A stretch of DNA of 11,575 bases from Microthrixaceae bacterium. Lineage in GTDB: Bacteria; Actinomycetota; Acidimicrobiia; Acidimicrobiales; Acidimicrobilacustridaceae. Positions 5,727 through 11,575 of this stretch are shown in pieces (position 1 is the first letter of the stretch; the number at the start of each line of letters is the position of its first letter). Location of the stretch: positions 1 to 11,575 of the forward strand of contig JAHFUU010000031.1 of assembly GCA_023264915.1 (NCBI GenBank), read 5' to 3'. The translations under genes and the position numbers were made by a program. The notes below the pieces were generated by a model that saw only the letters and a program-made list of their open reading frames with translations, did no database searches and had not been told where the DNA came from.

Positions 5727-7178
5727 TCACCGCCTGCCCTTCTTGACCAGCCAGCGGAAGCTCTCGGCCTTCTCGAACGCGGCCTCGCCCGCGAGCTGCA
5801 TGATGCCCGTGGACAGCGTCGGGTAGACATGGATCAGGCCACCAAGCGAGCTGAAGGTCACTCCCTCGCGGATGGCCAGGGTCAGCTCGTGGATCATCTC
5901 ACCCGCACATGGCGCCAGGACGTGCGCACCGACCACCTTGTTCTTGTGCGTGACCACCACGATGGCACCCGATGTCGTGCCGTCTGCCCGTGCCCGGTCC
6001 GAGTGGGTCAGGTCCAGCCTCCACACCTGGACGTCGTCGCCAAGGCGTTCCTCGGCTTCGGTGACGGTCATGCCTGCGTGAGCCAGCTCGGGATCGGTGA
6101 AGGTGCACCAGGGGACCGCTTCTGTGGCCCGACCCTTTCCCGGGAAGAACATGTCTCGCACCGCCCTGACGGCTTCATACGCCGCCGAGTGGGTGAAGGT
6201 GTACCTGCCGGCGACGTCACCGGCGGCATAGACGCTCGGCACAGACGACCGAAGCCGGTCATCGACCTCGATTCCTTCGGGGCTTACCGCCACACCCGCC
6301 TCCTCGAGACCGAGTCCGCCGATCTGGGGCGCACGCCCGTCAACCACCAGCAGCTCGGCCGCACACCAGCGCCGGGACTGGCCATGTTGGCGACCGTGGA
6401 CCGTCCTGGAGCCGTCCGCCTCGACCGAGACCCGGTCGAGCTCTACTTCCAGCGCCAGATCGACGCCATCTGCCATGAGCACCCGCTCGAGGATCTGGAC
6501 AAGCTCTGGCTCGTCATGGGGAAGGATCGAAGGCCCGCTCTGCACGGCAGCGGTCCGTACACCGAGGCGCGCAAACGCCTGAGCCATCTCGATCGCGGCA
6601 GGCGCAGTGCCGATCACGATGATGCTCTCGGGAGCACGACCCCGGTCAAAGAGGCTCTCACTGGTGAGGTATCCCGCCTCGGCCAGACCAGCGACGGCCG
6701 GCACAACAGGGCGGCTGCCGGTGCAAACCAACACGAAACGGGTGTCGAGCATGCGAACTGACCCGTCCGCTGCGGTGACCTCGACACGTTCGGGTCCATC
6801 GAGGCGACCCGAGCCGCAGATCAGCTCCACACCCATGTCGCGGAAGCGCTCCGGATCATCGTCAGTCCCGGCGATGTCGAGCTGGATCGAGTGGATCCGC
6901 TTGAAAACAAGCCCCGTGTCGATCTCGGGATCGACCGGCTCCAGCCCGAAAGACCGGGCCTGGCGTATCGTATGAGCGACCTTGGCCGAGGCCGACAAGG
7001 CCTTCGTGGGCACCCCCCCGGTCCACAAGCTGTTGCCACCGACCCTGCCTCGCTCGATGACCGCGACCTTCACTCCGAGGCCACACGCGAACTCTGCGGC
7101 CACCAGGCCCCCCGAGCCCATGCCGATTATCACGAGATCGAAGTTCTCAGCCACGAGCCTCCCGGGGTTCGTCGTCAT
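5727..7178 (-). CDS. FAD-dependent pyridine nucleotide oxidoreductase (dihydrolipoamide dehydrogenase/MerA fold) lacking the redox cysteines
   Basis: 483 residues from ATG 7178; the frame stays open upstream but that extension is Arg-rich and unlike the family. The N-terminal FAD motif is intact (LVIIGMGSGGLVAAEFA, residues 15-30), as is the second FAD motif YAAGDVAG (317-324). The region that normally reads GG.CLWTGCVPSKAL is here GGNSLWTGGVPTKAL (48-61), so both disulfide cysteines are replaced, by Ser50 and Gly55. The central NAD(P) Rossmann motif reads VIGTAPAAIEMAQAFARLG (188-206) and lacks the middle glycine of GxGxxG. Near the end, HVYPTLSTG has Tyr452 where dihydrolipoamide dehydrogenase has its catalytic His, and Thr457 where the Glu usually follows. 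The dimerisation domain (about 350-470) seems complete. A dithiol/disulfide reaction is therefore unlikely; a quinone reductase or transhydrogenase-like activity, as known for cysteine-deficient relatives such as mycobacterial LpdA and SthA, is possible. Divergent from the PLP enzyme gene; only a weak ribosome binding site is visible. Confidence 0.88.
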   Translation of the reverse strand: MTTNPGRLVAENFDLVIIGMGSGGLVAAEFACGLGVKVAVIERGRVGGNSLWTGGVPTKALSASAKVAHTIRQARSFGLEPVDPEIDTGLVFKRIHSIQLDIAGTDDDPERFRDMGVELICGSGRLDGPERVEVTAADGSVRMLDTRFVLVCTGSRPVVPAVAGLAEAGYLTSESLFDRGRAPESIIVIGTAPAAIEMAQAFARLGVRTAAVQSGPSILPHDEPELVQILERVLMADGVDLALEVELDRVSVEADGSRTVHGRQHGQSRRWCAAELLVVDGRAPQIGGLGLEEAGVAVSPEGIEVDDRLRSSVPSVYAAGDVAGRYTFTHSAAYEAVRAVRDMFFPGKGRATEAVPWCTFTDPELAHAGMTVTEAEERLGDDVQVWRLDLTHSDRARADGTTSGAIVVVTHKNKVVGAHVLAPCAGEMIHELTLAIREGVTFSSLGGLIHVYPTLSTGIMQLAGEAAFEKAESFRWLVKKGRR

Positions 7179-7346
7179 CGCGTCCTGGCCCGGCCACAAC
7201 CGTAACTGGGCCGAGCTTCGCCGACGGGGCTCCGCCTCACCCTGCGCGCCACGCCTCCGACGGGATCGTCGACCCTCGCGGGCGGCCTGGGCGCCCACAG
7301 AGCTCACTCCGTGGTACCGGAGCGCGCGCTCAGGTAGCGTCCCACG
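7179..7346. promoter_or_regulatory. Divergent intergenic region between flavoprotein and PLP-enzyme genes
   Basis: These 168 bases must hold the starts of two oppositely directed transcripts, since the flavoprotein reads leftward from 7178 and the aldolase-like gene rightward from 7347. I could not identify clear -35/-10 pairs or an operator palindrome in it. Its GC-rich make-up matches the flanking genes. Confidence 0.4.
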
Positions 7347-8408
7347 ATGCTCATCGGCGACCTTCAAACCCCTGCGCTGGTGGTTGACAAGGGCGCGTTC
7401 GAGCGCAACGTCGCCACGATGTCATCCCGCTGGCCCGCTGAGCGGCTCCGGCCCCATGTCAAGGCCTTCAAGTCCACCGACCTGGCCAGGCAGCTCGCCG
7501 CGGCTGGCCACCGGGGCTTCTGCTGCGCAACGCCAAGGGAGGTGATCGGCATGGCGGCCGCGGGGCTCGGACATGATCTTCTGCTCGCCAACGAGACCGT
7601 TGACGCCGACCGGCTCGCGGCGATGTCGAGATGCTCAGCCCGGGTGACTGTTGCCGTCGACTCCGCCGAGACGATCGCGGCCGCTGCGGCAGCAGGCATC
7701 GGCGAGGTGCTCATCGATGTCAACGTGGGCCTGCCCCGATGTGGTTGCGAGGCAGGTGACGCCGGGAGGCTCGCAGATTCTGCGCGAGGCGCGGGCCTCT
7801 CGGTCCGCGGGGTCATGGGCTATGAGGGCCACGTCGTGGGCATCGAAGATCGCGTGCAGCGCTCTGAACAGACCCAAGATTGCATGGCGATCCTCAGCGA
7901 GGCTCACGGGCAGGTAGGCGGTGATGTCGTCTCTGGCGGTGGGACAGGCACCTGGGACCTCAACAGCTGGGTGACCGAGCTCCAGGCCGGCTCCTTCACG
8001 CTTATGGACACCGCCTATGCCAAGCTCGCCCTCGGCTTCGAGCAAGCCGTCGCTGTGGCCGGCACCGTGATATCTGTCAACCGCTCGACCGGTTTCGCCG
8101 TCGCGGACGTGGGCCTCAAGGCGTTGGGCATGGATCACGGCAACCCGACCGTGCGCGGTGCCACCGTGTGGTTCTGCTCGGACGAGCACATCACCTTCGG
8201 TCCCGAACAGCAGGGATCCCACGGCCCCGGCGATGCTTGGCCCGCGCTGGTCGGAGACCGGGTTCTGGTATGGCCCGCCCACATCGATCCGACGATCTCC
8301 CAGCACGAGGCGATGCATGTCACAGACGACCCGCTCCACCACGACGGCGCATCGAACCTGGATGCTGCGATCATCGACCGGTGGGCGGTCGATCTCAGGA
8401 GCTGGTGA
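7347..8408 (+). CDS. PLP-dependent D-threonine aldolase/D-serine dehydratase-like enzyme
   Basis: 353 residues, an alanine-racemase-type TIM barrel followed by a C-terminal beta domain. Near the N-terminus TPALVVD (8-14) is followed by RPHVKAFKS (35-43); Lys39 is the expected PLP lysine (families usually read RPHxKTHK). Further blocks are FCCATPREV near 58, DLLLANE near 77, IDVNVGLPRCG near 123, GVMGYEGH near 155, SGGGTGTW (196-203) and ELQAGSFTLMD near 211. The C-terminal metal site reads PAHIDPT, giving His312 and Asp314; the His-x-Asp pair is what I recall for D-threonine aldolases, whereas eukaryotic-type D-serine dehydratases have His-x-Cys, so cleavage of a D-beta-hydroxy amino acid to glycine and an aldehyde is the better guess. 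Substrate is not settled. Only a weak CAGG motif precedes the ATG. The 3' end overlaps the convergent rdgB by 14 bases. Confidence 0.87.
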   Translation: MLIGDLQTPALVVDKGAFERNVATMSSRWPAERLRPHVKAFKSTDLARQLAAAGHRGFCCATPREVIGMAAAGLGHDLLLANETVDADRLAAMSRCSARVTVAVDSAETIAAAAAAGIGEVLIDVNVGLPRCGCEAGDAGRLADSARGAGLSVRGVMGYEGHVVGIEDRVQRSEQTQDCMAILSEAHGQVGGDVVSGGGTGTWDLNSWVTELQAGSFTLMDTAYAKLALGFEQAVAVAGTVISVNRSTGFAVADVGLKALGMDHGNPTVRGATVWFCSDEHITFGPEQQGSHGPGDAWPALVGDRVLVWPAHIDPTISQHEAMHVTDDPLHHDGASNLDAAIIDRWAVDLRSW

Positions 8409-9036
8409 GGCGATCGGCCAGCGCCCTGAAGGCGCGCCCACGGTGGCTGATGGCGTGCTTGTCCCTCGCGGGCATCTCGGCGAAGGTCCGCCCGTCGCCC
8501 TCGTCGGGCACGAACACCGGGTCATAGCCAAAGGCTCCCTCGCCCCGCGGCTCTGGCGCGATCGTCCCCTCGACCACCCCCTCACACAGCACCTCGCGCC
8601 CATCTGGGTGGCGCAGCAACGCGACGGTCACGAAGCGAGCTGCACGTGCCTCGGGGCCATGTGCGCCTGCGCGCTCGAGCTCGCGCAGCACCTTGGTGAC
8701 GTTTTCGGCATATGAAGCATCCGGCCCGGCGAACCGAGCGGCGCGCACCCCAGGCTCGCCACCGAGGGCATCCACCTCGAAACCGGTGTCGTCCGCTATC
8801 GCCGGCAGGCCCGTGGCGTCTGCGACGGCGGTCGCCTTCAGCCGCGCGTTGGCCTCGAGCGTGTCTCCGTCCTCGATCACCTCGGGCACCGACGAGGGCC
8901 TTGGTGAGAGCTCGAAGCCCTCGCCGAGGATCTCCGCGATCTCGGCGACCTTGTCGGGGTTGGCTGTGGCAAGGACCAGCTGTACCGGGCGCAGGCCGGC
9001 TGGTGGGATCGGGTGGCCTTGCACCGAGTCACTCAC
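8395..9036 (-). CDS. rdgB: XTP/dITP pyrophosphatase (RdgB/HAM1 family)
   Basis: Hydrolyses non-canonical purine nucleotides (dITP, XTP, ITP) to monophosphate and pyrophosphate, keeping them out of DNA and RNA. 213 residues. Family motifs: [14 protein letters not shown] (20-33; the T-x-N-x-x-K substrate loop), the acidic [24 protein letters not shown] block (81-104), [15 protein letters not shown] (mid C-terminal half) and [11 protein letters not shown] near the end. The first ~15 residues are an extra, poorly conserved leader compared with the usual start right before the TANPDK strand. The GTG start shares four bases (GTGA) with the rph stop, indicating translational coupling; no strong ribosome binding site is present. 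Last visible gene of the murI operon; tail overlaps the convergent PLP-enzyme gene. Confidence 0.95.
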   Translation of the reverse strand: MSDSVQGHPIPPAGLRPVQLVLATANPDKVAEIAEILGEGFELSPRPSSVPEVIEDGDTLEANARLKATAVADATGLPAIADDTGFEVDALGGEPGVRAARFAGPDASYAENVTKVLRELERAGAHGPEARAARFVTVALLRHPDGREVLCEGVVEGTIAPEPRGEGAFGYDPVFVPDEGDGRTFAEMPARDKHAISHRGRAFRALADRLTSS

Positions 9037-9764
9037 CTCGCAACGGGTGGCACTGCCACGACGCCACGCTGGAGATCCACGATCTCACCGATGCCCTTGG
9101 CCGCGAGGTCGACGAGCTCGTCCAGCTCGCCCCTCGAGAAGGCGACACCCTCAGCGGTGCCCTGCACCTCGACGAACTGGCCAGAGCCGGTCATGACCAC
9201 GTTCATGTCGACCTCGGCCGTCGAGTCCTCGACGTAGGGCAGGTCGAGCATGCCCTGCCCCCCGATGATGCCAACCGACACTGCACCGCAGAAGTCGGTG
9301 AGGGGGTGGTTCTTGATGCCCCCTGCTTTGACGAGCCGCGTGAGAGCGTCGTGCAACGCGAGGTAGCCGCCACAGATCGATGCTGTGCGCGTGCCGCCGT
9401 CGGCTTGAAGCACATCGCAGTCGACGATGACCTGCCGCTCGCCCAGCGCGGCCATGTCTGTGACCGCTCGCAGCGATCGGCCGATGAGCCGCTGGATCTC
9501 CTGGGTGCGACCCCCCTGCTTGCCCGCAGCAGCCTCGCGGCGGATGCGCTCCGCCGAGGAGCCCGGGAGCATCCCGTACTCGGCGGTCACCCATCCCTTG
9601 CCGGTGCCGCGCATCCACCGGGGCACGTCCTCCTCGACCGAGGCCGTGCACACCACCCGTGTCCGACCGAAGGACACGAGACAGGATCCGGTCGCCTGGT
9701 CGGTGAAATCATGCTCGAAGGTGATCGGTCTCAGCTCGTCGTTGGCACGTCCGTCGGCTCGCAT
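9033..9764 (-). CDS. rph: Ribonuclease PH
   Basis: A 3'-to-5' phosphorolytic exoribonuclease that trims tRNA precursors, releasing nucleoside diphosphates; the family forms hexameric rings. 243 residues from ATG 9764 ([17 protein letters not shown]). Conserved blocks: [19 protein letters not shown] (32-50), [31 protein letters not shown] (84-100, with the key Arg86), phosphate-binding GGTR (123-126) and [21 protein letters not shown] with the conserved acidic pair Asp180/Asp186. The start at 9764 is preferred because GAGGGA lies four bases upstream and because it puts Arg86 and the GTR motif at the numbers I recall for E. coli; ATG 9782 would add six residues and has a poor binding site. It is followed by rdgB with a 4-base overlap and preceded by the MBL hydrolase gene. 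Confidence 0.96.
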   Translation of the reverse strand: MRADGRANDELRPITFEHDFTDQATGSCLVSFGRTRVVCTASVEEDVPRWMRGTGKGWVTAEYGMLPGSSAERIRREAAAGKQGGRTQEIQRLIGRSLRAVTDMAALGERQVIVDCDVLQADGGTRTASICGGYLALHDALTRLVKAGGIKNHPLTDFCGAVSVGIIGGQGMLDLPYVEDSTAEVDMNVVMTGSGQFVEVQGTAEGVAFSRGELDELVDLAAKGIGEIVDLQRGVVAVPPVAR

Positions 9765-9768
9765 CGAA

Positions 9769-9774
9769 TCCCTC
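9769..9774 (-). promoter_or_regulatory. Ribosome binding site deciding the rph start
   Basis: Minus-strand GAGGGA four bases before ATG 9764. It lies inside the first codons of the alternative ATG 9782 start, so it argues for the shorter RNase PH. Confidence 0.55.
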
Positions 9775-9817
9775 ACTGTCATGTGTTGATGGCTCTGGTC
9801 GATAGCCGGTCAGCGGC

Positions 9818-10561
9818 CTAGAGGTGGAACACCGCGTGCTCGTGGGCTACCTGGACCGGGGAACCATAGGCCGCGGCCCCCTCGGACTGCGACGCCGTAC
9901 GGTCGATGCCAGGCTGAAGGTGGGTCAGCACCAGCCGACCCACACCCGCCGCTTTGGCCATGGCTCCAGCTTGGCGGGCCGAAAGGTGCAGGAGGCCCTC
10001 GGACTCGCCGTCGGCCAGCATCGTCGCCTCGCACAGGGCGAGGTCGATTGCCGGACCGAGCTCGGTGAAGGACCAGCCCGGTCCCGTGTCTGCCGAGTAC
10101 GCCGCCGCCACACCATCCGCGGACGAGCCAACGCGAACGGCAAGGGTGTCCACGTAGTGGTCGGTTGCCGAGAAGTCCAGATCGAGCCCTCCGATGCGCG
10201 CATGCCCCGCGTCGGTGATCTCGTGCCAGTCGATGACCGGATCGAGCTCCCCTATGACAGCAGCTGCCGCCGCGCGGTTCTCGGCTGTGCCATAGACGTT
10301 CAAACCTTCAAGACCCAAGGCGTACTTCCAGGCCGTCTCCAGGCCAGTCAGATCGATCCAGTGATCGGCATGGCGATGGCTAAGCACGACCGCGTCGATG
10401 TCGGCCAGACCAATGTGGCGCTGGAGGTTTGCCAGCGCCCCAGGCCCGAGGTCCATCACGACGTTCACGCCACCACCTCGGATCAGGTAGCCGCTGCAAG
10501 CCTGGCCCGGTCCGGGATAGGACCCGCAGCAACCAAGCACCGTGATGGCCAGGTCAGGCAT
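9818..10561 (-). CDS. MBL-fold metallo-hydrolase (Rv1339-like; possible cyclic-nucleotide phosphodiesterase)
   Basis: 247 residues from ATG 10561. It has the RNase Z-like metallo-beta-lactamase layout: ITVLGCCGSYPGPGQACSGYLI at the start, VVMDLGPGALANLQRH (34-49), the zinc motif SHRHADHWIDL (61-71; His62, His64, Asp66, His67), a later histidine in the DAGHARIGG/ATDHY region, Asp in AYSADTGPG and a final metal His in VLTHLQPG. A GTG at 10570 could add three residues; neither start has an ideal binding site (GGTGGGAG sits very close to the ATG). Position between murI and rph matches the mycobacterial order, where the equivalent gene Rv1339 has been reported as an atypical cAMP phosphodiesterase. 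That function is carried over by synteny and fold only; a tRNA-processing or other phosphodiesterase role is also possible. Confidence 0.88.
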   Translation of the reverse strand: MPDLAITVLGCCGSYPGPGQACSGYLIRGGGVNVVMDLGPGALANLQRHIGLADIDAVVLSHRHADHWIDLTGLETAWKYALGLEGLNVYGTAENRAAAAAVIGELDPVIDWHEITDAGHARIGGLDLDFSATDHYVDTLAVRVGSSADGVAAAYSADTGPGWSFTELGPAIDLALCEATMLADGESEGLLHLSARQAGAMAKAAGVGRLVLTHLQPGIDRTASQSEGAAAYGSPVQVAHEHAVFHL

Positions 10562-10588
10562 CGCTCCCACCGAGTGCGGCCCGGCCGA

Positions 10589-11398
10589 TCAGTCCCACGC
10601 GCAACCTTCGGCCCGGTCCAGCTCTGGGCCAAGCAGGCGGCGGCCGAGCTCGACGAACCGCGACACATCGCCAGAGGAGAAGAACCGGTGGCTGGATGGG
10701 CTTCCCGCATGCGCGGGATGGGAGAGAGCGGGATCGGCGAGCACCGAACGAACGGTGAAGGCAGTCTCGTCAGCGGAGGACACCAGCACGACCTCTCGAC
10801 CCATCACGTCTGAGATCGTACGGGCAAGGAACGGGTAGTGCGTGCAACCGAGCAACAAGGTGTCGACCTGCGCGTCGACCAGCGGTGCCAGCAACCGCTC
10901 GGCCAAGACGTGAACCTGATCGCTGTCGGTCTCGCCACGCTCGACGAACTCGACGAAGCCAGGGCAGGCTGCACAGGTGAGCTTGCAAGACGGGTCGATC
11001 TCGGCCACGGCACGCTGGTAGGCGCCTGAGCCGATCGTTCCGACCGTTCCGATCACGCCCACGTTGCCTGTCCGCGTGGCCTGGACCAGGGACCGAACCC
11101 CTGGTTCGATGACCCCGATGACGGGGATGTCGAATCCCGATTGCAACTCGTCCAGGGCTGCCGCGGCAGCTGTGTTGCACGCGACCACCAGCACCTTGAC
11201 GTCGTGTGCGCCGGCCAGGTACCCGCTGATCTGATGCGCGAAACAGCGCACGTCATCGAGGTGCCTCGGCCCGTAGGGGTAGCGGCCCGTGTCGCCCACG
11301 TAGACCAGGTCCTCGTCGGGCAGCAGGTCGATGACAGCCCTTGCAACGGTGAGACCGCCGAAGCCGCTGTCGAACATGCCGATCGGGCGCGGATCCAC
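10589..11398 (-). CDS. murI: Glutamate racemase
   Basis: Interconverts L- and D-glutamate, supplying D-Glu for peptidoglycan stem peptides; cofactor-independent with two cysteine acid-bases. From GTG 11398 the protein is 269 residues, typical of the family. Motifs: PIGMFDSGFGGLTVARA (5-21), VGDTGRYPYGPR (34-45), VVACNTAAAAAL with catalytic Cys74 (71-82), VIGVIEPGV, GVIGTVGTIGSGAYQ, ACPGFVEFVERG and LLLGCTHYPFL with catalytic Cys185 and His187. The frame is open to another GTG at 11458 (289 residues), but the added Arg/Gly-rich 20 residues look non-conserved; GTAGG nine bases before 11398 is a modest binding site. It is first in the minus-strand operon, 27 bases before the MBL gene, and divergent from the zinc-ribbon gene at the right edge. 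Confidence 0.94.
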   Translation of the reverse strand: MDPRPIGMFDSGFGGLTVARAVIDLLPDEDLVYVGDTGRYPYGPRHLDDVRCFAHQISGYLAGAHDVKVLVVACNTAAAAALDELQSGFDIPVIGVIEPGVRSLVQATRTGNVGVIGTVGTIGSGAYQRAVAEIDPSCKLTCAACPGFVEFVERGETDSDQVHVLAERLLAPLVDAQVDTLLLGCTHYPFLARTISDVMGREVVLVSSADETAFTVRSVLADPALSHPAHAGSPSSHRFFSSGDVSRFVELGRRLLGPELDRAEGCAWD

Positions 11399-11530
11399 GT
11401 ACGTGAGCCTACGCGTCCCAGCCCGTGACCCACGAGCACCCGGCACGACCGACGCCACATCTTCCGCCGAGGAGCCGTCGGGGAGTGGGTTACGGTTGGG
11501 CCAGTTCCGGTTTGATCCGCGGGAGGGGCC
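11399..11530. promoter_or_regulatory. Divergent intergenic region upstream of murI
   Basis: This 132-base gap should hold the promoter of the murI operon (leftward) and of the gene starting at 11531 (rightward). No confident promoter hexamers are visible. If murI in fact starts at 11458, the gap shrinks to 72 bases. Confidence 0.35.
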
Positions 11531-11575
11531 ATGCGAATCCTCAGAGCCTGTCCCGAGTGCGGCTCGATGGCGCCC
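11531..11575 (+). CDS. Start of a zinc-ribbon-like protein (3' part outside window)
   Basis: ATG 11531 follows a GGGAGGGG Shine-Dalgarno-like run and opens a frame reading MRILRACPECGSMAP to the window edge. The CPEC pair so near the N-terminus suggests one half of a zinc ribbon, a common N-terminal module in actinobacterial regulatory or FHA-type proteins. Fifteen residues are too few to name the gene. It is divergent from murI. Confidence 0.5.
   Translation, partial: MRILRACPECGSMAP

Noticed and set aside
5712..6761. 349-codon plus-strand open frame over the flavoprotein gene
   Set aside because: It is antisense to clear FAD-binding motifs; no ribosome binding site or domain is seen.
8712..10813. 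Two long plus-strand open frames (369 and 329 codons) across rph, the MBL gene and murI
   Set aside because: They cross several well-supported minus-strand genes and show no family resemblance; typical high-GC antisense frames.

Overview
The window looks like chromosomal DNA from a high-GC actinobacterium. The codons are strongly G/C-ending, Shine-Dalgarno motifs are GAGG-like, GTG starts are common, and four genes on the minus strand (murI, an MBL-fold hydrolase, rph, rdgB) stand in the order I recall from mycobacteria (Rv1338-Rv1339-rphA-Rv1341). I cannot place it to genus from sequence alone; an Acidimicrobiia-like or other deep actinobacterial lineage is a guess.

Layout. Bases 1-1033 are mobile-element debris: the last 62 codons of an ISL3-family transposase, a candidate right inverted repeat, and then a frameshifted, internally deleted remnant of a second transposase-like gene. 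A tRNA-Leu(UAG) on the minus strand (1185-1272), with encoded CCA and a hairpin just downstream, marks the edge of this accessory patch. A 322-base gene-free stretch with a short tandem repeat and hairpins follows. Then comes a full-length glutamate decarboxylase (plus strand), convergent with a large secreted S15/CocE-type hydrolase (minus strand) that has a Thr/Ser/Gly-rich repeat tail. Upstream of the hydrolase is a perfect 11-bp inverted repeat. Next is a minus-strand flavoprotein of the dihydrolipoamide dehydrogenase/mercuric reductase fold that has lost both redox cysteines. It is divergent from a plus-strand PLP enzyme of the D-threonine aldolase/D-serine dehydratase group, whose 3' end overlaps rdgB by 14 bases.

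The right third is a compact minus-strand operon transcribed murI -> MBL hydrolase -> rph -> rdgB: glutamate racemase for peptidoglycan D-Glu, a possible cyclic-nucleotide phosphodiesterase or RNase Z-like hydrolase, RNase PH for tRNA 3'-end trimming, and a house-cleaning dITP/XTP pyrophosphatase. At the extreme right edge a divergent plus-strand gene begins with a CxxC zinc-ribbon start.

I see no CRISPR array, phage module, toxin-antitoxin pair or recognisable defence island. The best leads are the cysteine-less flavoprotein with its degenerate NAD(P) motif, its divergent PLP-enzyme neighbour, and the nested transposon remnants beside the tRNA.
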